64,000 nt of DNA from Laburnicola sp. R22_1. Taxonomy: Eukaryota; Ascomycota; Dothideomycetes; Pleosporales; Didymosphaeriaceae. Location: NCBI GenBank assembly GCA_014281115.1, contig JACONQ010000017.1, positions 558,001 through 622,000 of the forward strand, in the 5' to 3' direction. Positions within the stretch are counted from its first letter, which is position 1, and each line of letters starts with the position of its first letter. Under the pieces are notes generated by a model, which did not search any database, was not told where the DNA came from, and saw only the letters and a list, made by a program, of their open reading frames with translations. This document shows positions 22,985-34,372 of this stretch, one piece after another. The translations under genes and the position numbers were made by a program.

Positions 22985-25028
22985 TTATATTCACTGGGTT
23001 CCATCATTGAAGCTCCGATAACGCTCGAGGAAGCTACTTGCATGAGAGGGCTTCGGTTAGAACGAATGGGCGACCCCTGCATAGCGATGGAGTTTGGCTG
23101 CTTTGTGTGATTTAGATTGGCTACCCTCGAATATTTCCACTGCGAGATTCGAGTTCGCGATATTTGTCTCTATAGAAGACCCAACAGGTACCAAAATTCA
23201 TTAGGTATCATATTCTTCAATGCCGCTCCATGGAAATTTTGATCAAGGTTACCTAGCAAGACATAGTCCGATAGCCTCATGACGATTAGCGTAAAGGTAT
23301 TGAAGACATGATATCGAATACGAGAGAAGTCGGCGAGCAACGCGTCGAACAGGTAGGGTTTGGCGAGTCTCGTAGGCTCACCGACGTCATACTCACAGGT
23401 ACTCCAGTGAGGGTCACCGTATTCGTTGCCCGTCGAACTCTATTGCCTATGCCGTGGGCTTCTAGGCTTCTTCTATAGAGTTCTAGCTGCAGTGCCATTT
23501 CCGATGTTCGGATGAGAGGACTCTGCGCGGGCATCGCGACTTCACGTACGGGGATCATCGACGAAAGTCTCTTACACTCTGGAACTCATACCGCTTGAAG
23601 GTGGTACAAGCCGGCGAAGTGCAGAGTCTGATATATCGGGGCGTCTACAGTAGATGATATCACTCCACCTGGTGCGCCAAGCCGACTTCACGTTCTGGAC
23701 CCGGCTTGTCTTAGTACAAGCAAAGCATCGTCGATTTATTTTAAAGTCAGCTCTTCTCCTCAAACAACGGCAATTATAGTGACAAGCGGTAGTTCATGCT
23801 TGCTTGGTCGTAGCTTCCACAATTACTGGGATCGGCCCCACTCTGGCCCAGCAAATGCTGAAGCTTAGTGTGACTCTACCTCACCACCTCCCCCGACTTG
23901 AACAATTCAGATATGCATTGCCATACATGGAGCTTCAACAATCGTGGTTGTATCAATGCGCCATGAGAGGGAAGGTCTCGGTAGTAAAAGGCGTCCGGCC
24001 AGGCAATACCACTCTTTCATCCCCCCCCCTGATCAGGCAAGCATTCTCCGTCCATTGCATAGTCACTTTCCATTCGTCGCAATGAACGCGTATTAAATAT
24101 GTTGGTATACTTCGCAAAGAAAGCGCTTCACTAAGTATGCTGATACAGGTGCCCCGGATTCTAGACGAACGAGCGCTTTCCAGTCCATGAGGCAAGAGAA
24201 AGAGATGGGATATTCGACGGACCGAAACGAGCGACACAGCTGCCCAGGGCACATGTACGAAGAAAGCATACAAGATTTTTTTTGTATTTTCAACGAATCC
24301 CAAAGATTATAGGAAACAAGAGTTGAGATTGTCCGAGGATGCGGCGGCTTTGAGGGATGCGGCGCCACGACATGTACTAGCCCTGCTATCCGTGTAGTAT
24401 ATTCCACATCTACAGTTGGACACGCTGTATGCGGTCCGTGAAGTCTCGAAAGCTGGGTGCGGCTGGAGCCATGATGTGGCTGCATTAAAGAACCGTACCC
24501 CAGTGGTTGTGGGTCAATGTACCTGGAGCAGAGTAAGCATATGCCCCCACAGTCTGACCTTCAATCAGTGAGTTACCTCCCTGACCTGACCCTCTTCCCG
24601 TGGCAGCTTGATTGCCATTTGGAGCCCGTCCAACGCCTAGGTCTCTATTGTCTCGATAACGAAAGCTGATAAGGTATTTAAGTTAAAGTTAAGCAGGGTG
24701 AAACTCTAGTCAGTATACGTACGTATGCCATAGAAACCAGACGGCAACCCAATTTTCGATATTCCCTCCGTCACGATAGGATCCCATCTGATAGTAGGGT
24801 CGTGTATAGGCAGATGCACTGTTGACGATATTTTGCACCTCGGTGTGCCTCGCGGTCTCCTGTATTTTGTCCCACTTGTACGGCGGCTGGACACGACCAC
24901 GTCTCGATTCTGTGGTCAGACAGTTATAGTTATAACTTAGTCTTTGCCTTCCTGCTACTGCTTCGTTCTATGCGACAGCACTGTAAGTGATAATGGCTCA
25001 CTTTGATTCACATGAACTTACCAACAGT
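22985..25028. other. intergenic, no confident gene; possible downstream half of an interrupted gene at 24500-25028
   Basis: From 22985 to about 24480 only small overlapping frames occur, none of them recognisable. From about 25028 back to 24500 the minus strand carries short open segments separated by plausible splice sites; see the separate entry. No tRNA or 5S gene was seen. Confidence 0.4.
25021..25028. repeat. left target-site duplication of the hAT element
   Basis: Eight bases CCAACAGT directly outside the left terminal repeat. They match the right copy GCAACAGT at seven positions. Confidence 0.85.
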
Positions 25029-28000
25029 CAGACTTGTCAACAAGCAAGTCAAGCAAGTTTCGAGCTCGAACTTGACTTGCTTGTATTCCAGCTTCTTAGG
25101 AACTTGACTTGCTTGACTTGGGTGAAGTTTTCGTGCTAATTGCTTGAGACTTGCTTGCTTGCTTGATAGAATTTATGTCGTACAGAGTCGAAGTAGGTAC
25201 AAATTACTGCTGAGACGACTCCCAGTCGCATATCCCATATTGCTGGCCTAGCTTATCGTTGGTAACTAGTGCTTCAAGCTTCTCAGCGATACTGTCAGCT
25301 GGGCGTTCGAAACCAGCTCGCTGCCAAGCTCGAATACATTGCAAAGCTGCTAGCAACTGAGCTCTGATTTTGCGTCTTTTTGGCTCTAATAGATCACCAA
25401 GCTCGCTGAAGAGGCGCTCGCACTCGCAGCTGGAGGCGGGGATTGTTAGAACGTCGATTGCTAAGCGCGATAAATTGGGGTATTTTGGCGCCAGTTCAAT
25501 CCAGTAACGGATAGGGCAGCAACCGTCTTTGAGCTGCTCGCGCGTCCATTTTAGCTCCAGTTTCTTCCACCGCTTGTACTCATCCATGTCCTCGTCGTTG
25601 TCGTCGCTATCGTCGGCGTCAGCTATCGCGGCAATGGCGTCTTCGAGATCGCTAGACTGCGCAGCTAGGCTGCTTTTTGGCGCGTCGGTTGGCCTGTATT
25701 GCCGCCAAAGCTGCTCAAACGCAGCGTTGTTTTTTGCCAACCAGTCTGGCTTTTTGCGCCAGCTACAATCACAGTAGCGCTTGTAGTATGGGTGGAGGAT
25801 TGTAGCGGCGTACGGGTAAGGACTTGCGTCAAGTTTGGCGTAGTAGTCATCGGCTTTAGCCTAGGCAGCGCGAAGGTTAATAGGTATATGATCCTCTAGA
25901 GCGCCAGGTTGCTCGAAGTTGACGCTCTCATACTGCTTAACGCGCAGCTCAAGCTTGTGGAGTAGCGTTTCAAAGACTGGGATAACTGAGTAAAGCGCGC
26001 CAAACCTGCCTAACTTACCACGACTTTCAAGCTGCTTCGTGGCGTCTTTAAGCGGCTTAAGCGCGTTAATATACTCTGTAATCACCGCCTAGTCCGCGCT
26101 GTTTAGGCCGTCTAATCGCATCCATTTTGGCACGTTAGGGAGCTTGTTGCCGCGTCTCTTGGCAATATCATCGAGGTTGCGCGTGCGCTGTATGTGGTAG
26201 TTAGCGTAGTTGCTAACAGCGTGCTGTAGCTCAGCAGCGCGTTTGAAGCAGCTATAGTACGAGTTCCAGCGCGTAACAACCGCCTTAATAGGCTCTAATA
26301 TTGATTTCTTTTCGTGCGTTGGTAGCTCCGTGTTAGCGAGGCGCTGAAAGTGGTTAAACTTGTCGTATTGCTGAGGCGTTTGTATATAGTTAATCACATC
26401 AATAAGTACGCCCAGAGGGCCGTCTTTGCGCCATTCCGCCATTAGTTGCTCCTCATCTCTTAGCTCCGTTGCGTTGTTATCGTATGAGTCGGGATTCTTG
26501 CCAAAAATGATAGCCTGGGCAATAAGATTGATCGTATGTGGACCGCAGCGGAGGCGGTAGTGAGAGGCAGTAAAGCCGTACTGACCAGCAAGGCAGCTAA
26601 CTGCGGTATCGTTAGCGTAGGCGTTATCGAGCACAAAGCAGCCTAGCTTCGATGGACCTATCCCAAACTTCTGCAGCGTTTGAGTAACAACCTCAGCAAT
26701 CCTCTCACCAGTGTGGGCGCCCGCCAGCTGCGGCAGCGCTATAGGCAAGTCCACCAGCTTGCCCGACGCATCAGCGTAGTGAGCTACAACTCCGAAAAAG
26801 CCGCGCTTGCCTCCCTTTGTTGTCCAACCGTCAAAGCTTATATGGATCTTGCTCCTCGATTCGGACAGCGCTGTAACGACTTTCAGTAGCATGAATTCGT
26901 AGAGTCTCATCGCGTACGACGACACGCTATTGTGACTTGCCCATAGCGCTGCTTCTGCCTTAGGGTTGGCAAAGCTGATCAAGGCACGAAAGGCGGGCGA
27001 TTCGAGTTCGCTGAGCGGGTGATTGTTCTCGAGAAGCCACGTAACAACAGCAAAGCGGAAACCCTGTACGTTAAAGTTGCCTATCTCGTTGGCGATTTCT
27101 TAACTGACTTCTATACCAGAACTGGCTACCATCACCAGCGACTTCTGGCCAGGTGGCAGCTTCCGCTTAGCAACTTTGCTGCCAGCTTTGCTGAGGTTGT
27201 GGCCCGCCTTTGGCTGCCCTAGATAAGAGATCGCGGCTGTTGTTGACTGCGTAACCTTTAAGATCCCTTTATTCAAACGATGCTAATGGCAGTACTTGCA
27301 GACAAAGTAGAGCTCCTCAGGCCTACTTTGTAGCGCGACGCGGTAACCATAGTTGTAAATCCAGCTTTTAGCCCGCTTCTGAGTGCGCGGAGGCTTACAA
27401 AAGCGCTTTAAACGATCCTAGTTAATGCCGTCAAAGTTATCCGCAAAACGCTCGTCGAACTGCCCCTCCTCGCGGTTATCCTCGTCGAAACTGGCCACTG
27501 TGGCCGCTTTGCTGCTGGCTACAGACTTAACGATAGCCTTGTTAGCCACTCCATTACGCGACTGCGACTTAAATGGGCGCTTTTCAGTGGCCTGGGACGC
27601 CGCGTCCGCCAGGGCTTTGCGCGGTGAGCGCCGCCGCTGCAGCTGCTCAACTGTTGGGTCGATCGCCTGTACAGCCGGCGAGGCAGGCGGCCATTGCTGG
27701 CTCTCCAGTAGCTCTATAGGCTGGCTTTTGGTGCCTTTGCCGTGGAAGACGCGGGCGTGTTTAGAGGGAGGGTCAGGGGTTGTTTCGGCGTGTCCTACAG
27801 CGCGTTTGCTGCCTCTGCCGGTAGCTTTAGCAGCTCTAGAGACGGGCATGATAGGCTATAAGGCAGCAAAAGAGGCAGCAAAGTACTGGGGTGGGCACTA
27901 GGATAGGCGTTGTAGAGCAACAAGTACGCGGTAAGTTCAAACGAACGCGCGAAATCAGGTGGCTGGAGCTAACTAAGCTAATCTCAACACTAGAAAACTA

Positions 28001-28215
28001 TCGCGAAATCGCTTTTACTAGTAACTTGAAAACCTCACAAAAATCAACTCTAAGACAGCCCAAACACCCAAGTTATTCAAGTTTACCAAGCAAGTTTTCT
28101 ATTAAAACTTAAATTGCTTGGTAAATTTGTATAAGCGAACTTAGCTTGCTTAAATTGGTTATTACCCAAGTTTAACAAGCAAGGCTTGCAAGTTACTTGC
28201 TTGTTGACAAGTCTG
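25029..28215 (-). mobile_element. full-length hAT-family DNA transposon, inactivated
   Basis: A 3187-bp element bounded by perfect 21-bp terminal inverted repeats (each starting CAGACTTGTCAAC from the outside) at 25029-25049 and 28195-28215. The 8 bp outside each end, CCAACAGT on the left and GCAACAGT on the right, match at seven of eight positions, which is the 8-bp target duplication typical of hAT elements. The subterminal 100-150 bp at both ends are packed with ACTTGCTTG/CAAGCAAGT motifs, as expected for transposase-binding repeats. One transposase reading frame fills the interior on the minus strand and is broken by five stop codons. Confidence 0.93.
25204..27849 (-). pseudogene. hAT transposase with five in-frame stop codons
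   Basis: The frame from ATG at 27849 to TAA at 25204 is 882 codons and stays in one register throughout, but stops occur at 27418-27420 (TAG), 27283-27285 (TAG), 27100-27102 (TAA), 26089-26091 (TAG) and 25861-25863 (TAG). Domains in order: a basic Ser/Pro-rich N-terminus; a BED-type zinc finger with VCKYC then paired His; the RNase-H-like catalytic core with HISFDGWTTKGGKRGF (first Asp) and CFVLDNAYANDTA (second Asp); RWNSYYSCFKRA; and the C-terminal hAT dimerisation region with ASSCECERLFSELGDLLEPKR. All five stops are explained by CAG/CAA to TAG/TAA or TGG to TAG, the changes RIP makes at CpA on either strand. Not expected to be functional. Confidence 0.92.
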
Positions 28216-28223
28216 GCAACAGT
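28216..28223. repeat. right target-site duplication of the hAT element
   Basis: Eight bases GCAACAGT directly outside the right terminal repeat. The single mismatch with the left copy implies some time since insertion. Confidence 0.85.
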
Positions 28224-30592
28224 AGTGTGTAGATTCGCTCGCCCTCTATGCCGGACAATCCAAGGCGGGTCATCAGCGTGGCCTTGGGATGACTCTTCGC
28301 GAATGGGCTGGCGGTCATCCTTACGATATGAAGGCCTCGAAGATGATTGATAGGGAAGAATAGGAAGATGATAACGAAGAAGGTAATGGCACAAATTTCG
28401 TTGGTGGGGTTTTCCAATGCAATGCTTCATGGTGCCCACCTGTTTATATACTGAAAACTGTCCAGGGCCAGAGCACTACCCACATGTTCTTGTCGATAGA
28501 GGACGATTTCCATGGGGTGCCCTTTGCACATTGGTCGGCTTTTCGATGCCGACGCCCATGGTCAACTCTGGCCGGGGAGGACGACGTGAGGCTGCACGTA
28601 TTTATGGAGCCCGAGGGTGGCCTGCTACCGTATTCGTGCCGACGCAGCCATCCTGCATCAATGTTTCCATAGGAGGCTAGGCTCTAACATCAAAGTGACC
28701 GCAACCTCCGCCCTTGGAGGGTGACACAACTATGGCCAACCATGGATACTGTTTCAAGGTTGGTCACGCTCGCTCTTGCGTTCGGATCTTGCGGTTACGG
28801 CGCAGCGTCGCTGCTGCTTTCATTCGTTGTAATGACGCCTTCTCGAGCCCAGCAGCTGAAGACTGCCACAGCCCTAACCACTTGATTGACAGCAAACTTA
28901 CGCCTGAGACTTCCGCGCCAATGACCGTTCTGGTATCCATCGTATATTCAAAAGCACATGCAGCACAGGCATGCCGCGCCTGTGCGATGGACATCAGCGC
29001 CGCCACCATGCCCTTGGGTACCGTCACCAACTACACTATGGGAAGGTTAGTACGAAAACCGCAGCTACCTTGGGACTGTTAGGACTAACAACAACCCAAC
29101 CAGGGTTCTCATGTACATGTATGGGTTTCAGGCCTCCGCATACTCATCCTTATCGCCAGGTGCCAATTTCTCTCGTTAGGCACTGGACTACCCATACGAT
29201 CAACTCTTTGAGGATGGGAATTGAGACATGTCGAGAAGTCAGTATAAGAAGCCGCTTGATCAATCTCCTGAGCATCAGCCTATTGTTATCGGCGGAATGT
29301 TAGTGCACACACACTACATCCGTGTGCCGGGAATCGGTTCGCACGTTGTCCACCTCACAACGCATGGCAATCCACGTCATTATTACCGCTCTAAAAATAC
29401 AAGACAGGCCCACGAGTAAACATGAATCCGGATGAGCCGGATGGTGCCAAAGCGACTAGGATGTGGAATAGGGTGGATACACGTCGTCTTTTTGGAAACA
29501 ATACCAACCATTTCTCTGGATACCGGATTGGCAGGGTAAAAACTAATTTCTATGAGCACCCTCTAAATCTTGTAGGGTAAGCCAATGGACGCTAGATGCA
29601 CCAGACTATATCTGACATCCCCGTCTGGCTTCGAGGATGATGCAAATAACATTATATGATACTTAGGAACAGAATGCGAATTGGACCCGACAGTCTGGAG
29701 AAAATTTCATAACCTTGACAGGCCTTTGTATTTCCGGATACGAAGCCTGATCTACCATCTGCAGATGGTATCTGGTGGCCTAACATGGAGAAGAGGAATC
29801 GACGGCGAGTGAACCGCCCTGACTTTTGCCACTTGGACCCTCGGACAACCTTGTCAGCCTTATCAAGATACCGATACTGACCACCTACTGTTACGGCTCG
29901 GTCACATCTTGCACTCGGCAAACCAAAATGCAGGTTCAATCCCCGCAACGAGATTGAGGTGCGCCACTAGCAAAACACAAGTGTTCTTAGCTTGATAGAG
30001 GCCACCAGTACTCGAAAAAGCAAGCAAGGGTCTGGGCTTATGCTTTTAAGAACACTGCACCCATTGCCAATATCGTATCGATGGCCTCAGAACTACGGCT
30101 GCCATTTCGTATCGAGGTCGTTATCAAGAATGGTCAGATAGTATGCCTTTGACCGGGCTTGATATAAATCGTGCCAGAAAATGGACTCAGACTCACCCCT
30201 CTGATCTCGGAATGCCGTTAACTCGCTCTTCACGACGAAACTGTGTCACTGGAGCATCATCTCGAGTTTCATGGATCGACATATCGTGTTTGGGCACTAC
30301 CACTCCCTGGTATAGTGTTGATCTGCGGCTTGGTGGCTCGAGCTGACAACCTGCAGCAGCATCTGAGGTGGGCAATAAAAAGCGACTGACCCGTAGCATT
30401 TGGCACACGGCCAATGCACAATGGCCCATTACTTTTTCTCAAACGAGCTACACCAGAGAAACTAGTGTCACCTCCTGATTCAATGTTACCCTGCCAATAC
30501 TTGCGCCAAATAGTTGCATATTTTCGCTGACAACGTGCCAACTACCGAAACTGTGTCTGGGTCAATTTACTGGGAGCTCTGCAATGGCTTAG
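28224..30592. other. intergenic, about 2.4 kb without a confident gene
   Basis: Several short frames exist. The longest, 28732-29082 (+, 116 aa from its first ATG), has no recognisable domain or convincing splice context and could be chance. A T-loop-like GGTTCAATCCC at 29932-29942 has no matching acceptor stem, so no tRNA is called. No transposon ends were found here apart from the hAT boundary. Confidence 0.45.
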
Positions 30593-30859
30593 AATGGCAC
30601 TCGATGCCGTGCGACGACACTACCAGCAGGCGCTGAGGATGAGCTTCGCGTGCTCTTCCCTGGCGTGGCGAAGGCGCTGCTCCTTCAGGACGCCAACCAG
30701 GAAGGCGGAAGCACTTTCGTGAGGCACCTGCGTGCCCGAGTACAACAAAAATATGACGATTTCTCCTTCGAGACTACTGGGCGATTCTTCTTGCCATCAT
30801 GCGCTACGCTTTATTCTCCCCTTAACTCGGAAAATTCGGTCGTGCAGCACTGCCAAAGT

Positions 30860-33361
30860 ATGCCGTCGTCATACTCCCAGGGTGGTCAATTTCCCGATCG
30901 CACTGATGGCCACGAATATGGTCAAGTCGTCGATCGAGTTCCAGACCTAGCCGATGCTGCGACCCTCACCCCGGCTGATTCGAAAGCCAGCCACTCTCAC
31001 CATGGCGGCATGCCGTTCCAAGATCCCTTCACCTATTACAAGGCATTTTTCAGTACGGAATCATCTTCTCCCGGCCGCCCGGGTGTTATGACTCCGCACA
31101 ACGATGGTAACACGAGATGCGAATTTCGAGCCGAATTGCTACAAGGAGTCGGGGATCAGCAGCAAAGCAGGCCTCCTGCCGTGCCCTATAATCTAGCAGT
31201 CCGGCTCGCAAATCGTTCCGATGGAGCACCACTCGCCACTATTATTGAGCAAGGTTCAGTTTCCACGCTTAATTCTCACGGGTCACTGCTCAGCGTCGGT
31301 CGATTCTCATCGATCCGTGCGGTCGAGAACTTGTCTCCAGTGTGCTCTTCACACAGGGCTTCACGGAGCTTAGACGATAAGGCGCTCAAGAACATGCAAG
31401 AGCAAGGGCGAAACGACTACCTATACCCCCCTCGTGATACGTCTTTCGATGCGCAGGCTAAGCCAGTTCGGGGCGGGAAGTCGGATCCGCAACATAACCT
31501 GGTCGTATCGCCTGGCCTGGCCTCTCGAGAACAGTCGAACTTCGATATGTCTCGACTTCCCGATTCTGACCTTGGTCTCGAGAATAAGGGGTTGAGGGGC
31601 CTTTTGCGAGGTGTTTTGACCAACGTTCGTAGCAGCACGCGCAGCAGATCTGGTTCTTCCTCAATGACAGATCCATCAAAGTTACGAGTTGATGAAGAAC
31701 AGCTTGGTGCAGGCGACTCAAACTCACCCTCATCAACAAGTGTGGGTGAGGAGGATCAAAAGAATGACCCACCAACTCACAGTGTCTCAGCCACAGCAAG
31801 GTTCCTGCACTCTAGCTCATCGTTGCCACATCATGCATCTGAGCCTCAGTCCAGAGACCGTTCCAGCCCCAGCGATAGAACCGAGCCGACGGCTGGTGGA
31901 TACACGTGCACATCGCATCTTCCGCCGCCATCACTTGAATCGAGGTCAGAACCGCGGTCTGTTCCTCAATTGCTTCCCCTCCCTGACCTATCGCGTCCTC
32001 GAAACGATAAAGAACTGTTGGCATCCGTGCGCCCTGTAGCCGCGGAAGCACGCGAGGCGGCTTCGGACCACGTTCATCATACAGCCACAACGTTCCTCAG
32101 CAAGAGCAGGGACGAGCTCTCTGCTCGGTACACTCCGGATGGCGCCCTCCTTCATCGTAACGACGACCAAACACTTCTTGATTACGCTCGTGATCCAAGC
32201 CGCAACGCTAGCTTTTGTAGCACCATGTCTACATCGTACTCTGGCACCGTTTTGGGAATTGATCTCGACCTTCAACACGAGTTTCCCCATGCAACGCGGC
32301 GGTCTGTAACGCCAGTGTGGTTCAGTCCCATCGAGAACGTTGTCACACCGCAGGAACAACCAAAGGGCGAGCCGCCCATCGAGGGGGACAAGTCACTGTG
32401 CCCTCGTTCGATCACTTCCTCGGCACTGACGTCTCTTTTGCCAATTGCAGCGGCCGAGGGAATTGTGCGACAGAATGTCACATTGCCACAGCTTTCATTC
32501 CACTCACCATCTGGCAACTTGATACAAGCACAGGATACTTCGACGTCAACTCCAGCCACAAGTTCGAGGTCGCGTTCAAATTCATACTTTTCAGAGACAC
32601 CAGTGACTTCTTCATCTTACTACAGCAGTACAAACCTGCCTTCTGCGCAAGCGGCGCTATCTACCGCTGGCAATCTCCCACCAGCACGCCCCGCGCCTGT
32701 CCCTTTGACCACCCCTCCTCAATCAACTTCACCACTACCCGAGCATCTACGTCATCACCACAACTATCGTCATGCAGAAAAGTCGCAGATCGGTTCCACC
32801 TCCGACTCGGACACTGTACTCCCATCCCGCTTGATTATCAGCTCAAGTTCAAAGGTCAAGGGGTGCGGAGGAGTAGTCCAACCAACCAGCTCGAACCCCC
32901 ACAGCGGCGTCCCGCCATGTCCACCCAAGCATACTAAGAACGCACACTCACTGTCGTGTCTCCCTGTCAACGAAGCGGATAAATCTAGCCTGGGATTCCT
33001 CCTCTCTCGGCCCGCGCCTAAAAAAGGCAGGACCTTGAAGAAGCGCCCGCCTCAGACCGACAAGAGGCTGGAACATGGGAGCGTCGGCCCCATGGCGGGA
33101 CACGCGCTACGCGTATGCTTCTGCCAACCATATGACGGGGCGGGCAAGCAGACGAGTGAAGGGTGTGGTGGGACAGGGCTTCAGGGCCGCGCCAAGGCGT
33201 GCGTCCGCCGCGGTGCAGACGAGTGGCAGACGCCGAATACAAGGGTGGTTTCCCGAGATGGAAATGCTGAACACGGACGTCGTTCCAGCAAGGGAAAGAG
33301 CAGGGCGAGAAGCGAAAGTGCCGTCAGTGTTGGCGGCAAGGCTGGGATGGTGGTCCGCTGA
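30860..33361 (+). CDS. Ser/Pro-rich disordered protein, function unknown
   Basis: Not recognised. The frame is open from 30593 to 33361; the first ATG inside it is at 30860 (MPSSYSQGG), giving 833 aa. A short upstream exon spliced into the open part is possible, because the preceding codons (for example LFPGVAKALLLQDANQEGG) also read like protein. The sequence is low in hydrophobic residues and rich in Ser, Pro, Arg and Thr. One small helical/basic patch near residue 255 (LENKGLRGLLRGVLTNVRSS) may be a short conserved motif, followed by a long Ser-rich region. A basic segment lies near residue 720 (APKKGRTLKKRPP). The last 90 residues are Gly/Arg/Cys-rich and may instead be read-through after an unrecognised intron. 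Likely an intrinsically disordered regulatory protein. Confidence 0.6.
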   Translation: MPSSYSQGGQFPDRTDGHEYGQVVDRVPDLADAATLTPADSKASHSHHGGMPFQDPFTYYKAFFSTESSSPGRPGVMTPHNDGNTRCEFRAELLQGVGDQQQSRPPAVPYNLAVRLANRSDGAPLATIIEQGSVSTLNSHGSLLSVGRFSSIRAVENLSPVCSSHRASRSLDDKALKNMQEQGRNDYLYPPRDTSFDAQAKPVRGGKSDPQHNLVVSPGLASREQSNFDMSRLPDSDLGLENKGLRGLLRGVLTNVRSSTRSRSGSSSMTDPSKLRVDEEQLGAGDSNSPSSTSVGEEDQKNDPPTHSVSATARFLHSSSSLPHHASEPQSRDRSSPSDRTEPTAGGYTCTSHLPPPSLESRSEPRSVPQLLPLPDLSRPRNDKELLASVRPVAAEAREAASDHVHHTATTFLSKSRDELSARYTPDGALLHRNDDQTLLDYARDPSRNASFCSTMSTSYSGTVLGIDLDLQHEFPHATRRSVTPVWFSPIENVVTPQEQPKGEPPIEGDKSLCPRSITSSALTSLLPIAAAEGIVRQNVTLPQLSFHSPSGNLIQAQDTSTSTPATSSRSRSNSYFSETPVTSSSYYSSTNLPSAQAALSTAGNLPPARPAPVPLTTPPQSTSPLPEHLRHHHNYRHAEKSQIGSTSDSDTVLPSRLIISSSSKVKGCGGVVQPTSSNPHSGVPPCPPKHTKNAHSLSCLPVNEADKSSLGFLLSRPAPKKGRTLKKRPPQTDKRLEHGSVGPMAGHALRVCFCQPYDGAGKQTSEGCGGTGLQGRAKACVRRGADEWQTPNTRVVSRDGNAEHGRRSSKGKSRARSESAVSVGGKAGMVVR

Positions 33362-34372
33362 TCTGTATGCCTGCATGTGGGCGGGATCCATCGATTCATG
33401 CGATTGTCAGGCGAGATGGTGAGTGCGAAAGTACGATCTCGATGTTTGGGCTTGGTAGTCTGGGGCTTAGGGTGTGTATGGGCTCTGTTGGGGGTTGAGG
33501 TTGAAGTTCGTTTGGCTAGCAGATGGACGGAGAGACAGTTTTCCATGGAGAAACATTGATGGATTAGGAAGTAGCTAGCCTGCATGACTTAGCACTACCA
33601 GGAACACACTTTCATAGTAGCGTCTACGCATAGATGCATCGAGTATACACTTCCATGAGACAGAAATAGAAGAATATCAGACCTCTTCGCAACCTCGCAG
33701 TCGGGCAGCAGAACGCACACGCTCAGATATCAATGCATGGCAATGCATACCTACACACACCCACACGCCCACAGAGAGATCATCTAGATCAGATCAGATC
33801 TTATTGCCAAAGCAGCGCGCCTGACTATTTGTTGTTCTAGCCTCCCTCTCATATGTGGATCTATCTATACCCAGGCCAGGGTGCTGTGACTGAGAGAGGT
33901 TCTCGATATCGGCCTCGCCTCTGGCCTTTCGCCTCCCGCCCCCGCGCCGCATAGATTCCCGGTAGTCTACATACATGCATTAGAATGCTCTCTCGGCCGA
34001 AGCGGTGGCGCTATCTCCGACCTCGCGTATACGTGACATTTGATGGTCTTGTGGCTTGGGATGGAGTTTTGCTTTTTAACGTAGTTCCACTTACCCGAAA
34101 GATGGTGTACACTGTACGAAGTAGTGTAGTGCAGCGCGCATCACTCGTGCCGAGATGTGATGTTTGGAAAGTGCTTGGGCGCATATTTAGCTTTGTTTGA
34201 AACTTGAGAGAGGCTGACTACCTATACGGCAAGTTCTTTTATTTTGTTGATCTTGGACTGGGTAGAAGGGTGGTCATGGTAGACCGTACGCGCGTAGTGT
34301 GTGCGGTATACTCAAGACTCAACATTCCTTCCTCTATCGTAACATGTTCCACCCCGCCTCATCACAACTCCA
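33362..34372. other. intergenic between convergent genes
   Basis: No gene seen. Contains the 3' regions of the Ser-rich gene (+) and the DUF1992 gene (-). A GATCA tandem run occurs at about 33785-33800. Confidence 0.5.

Larger units (their letters stand above)
24500..28440 (-). pseudogene. possible small gene split by the hAT element
   Basis: Minus-strand pieces flank the transposon. Upstream (28216-28440) an open frame encodes a Pro/Arg-rich stretch ending ...RGRANLHTTV. Immediately across the element, at 25022 and below, the sequence reads G|GTAAGTTC, a strong donor, and a downstream acceptor (ACCACAG near 24905) leads to an open segment containing PPYKWDKIQ and YYQMGSYRDGGNIENW. Removing the element with one target copy would place the donor right after the upstream open frame and keep phase. 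A further GTACGT...CAG intron follows near 24715-24655. The family is not recognised, more than one frame stays open at the 3' end, and the start is unclear, so this is a hypothesis. Confidence 0.35.

Noticed and set aside
28732..29082. 116-aa plus-strand frame near the hAT element
   Set aside because: No recognisable domain; could be chance. Mentioned only in the intergenic entry.
29920..29950. tRNA-like T-arm (GGTTCAATCCC)
   Set aside because: One mismatch in the T stem and no complementary 7-bp acceptor stem or D/anticodon arms upstream.
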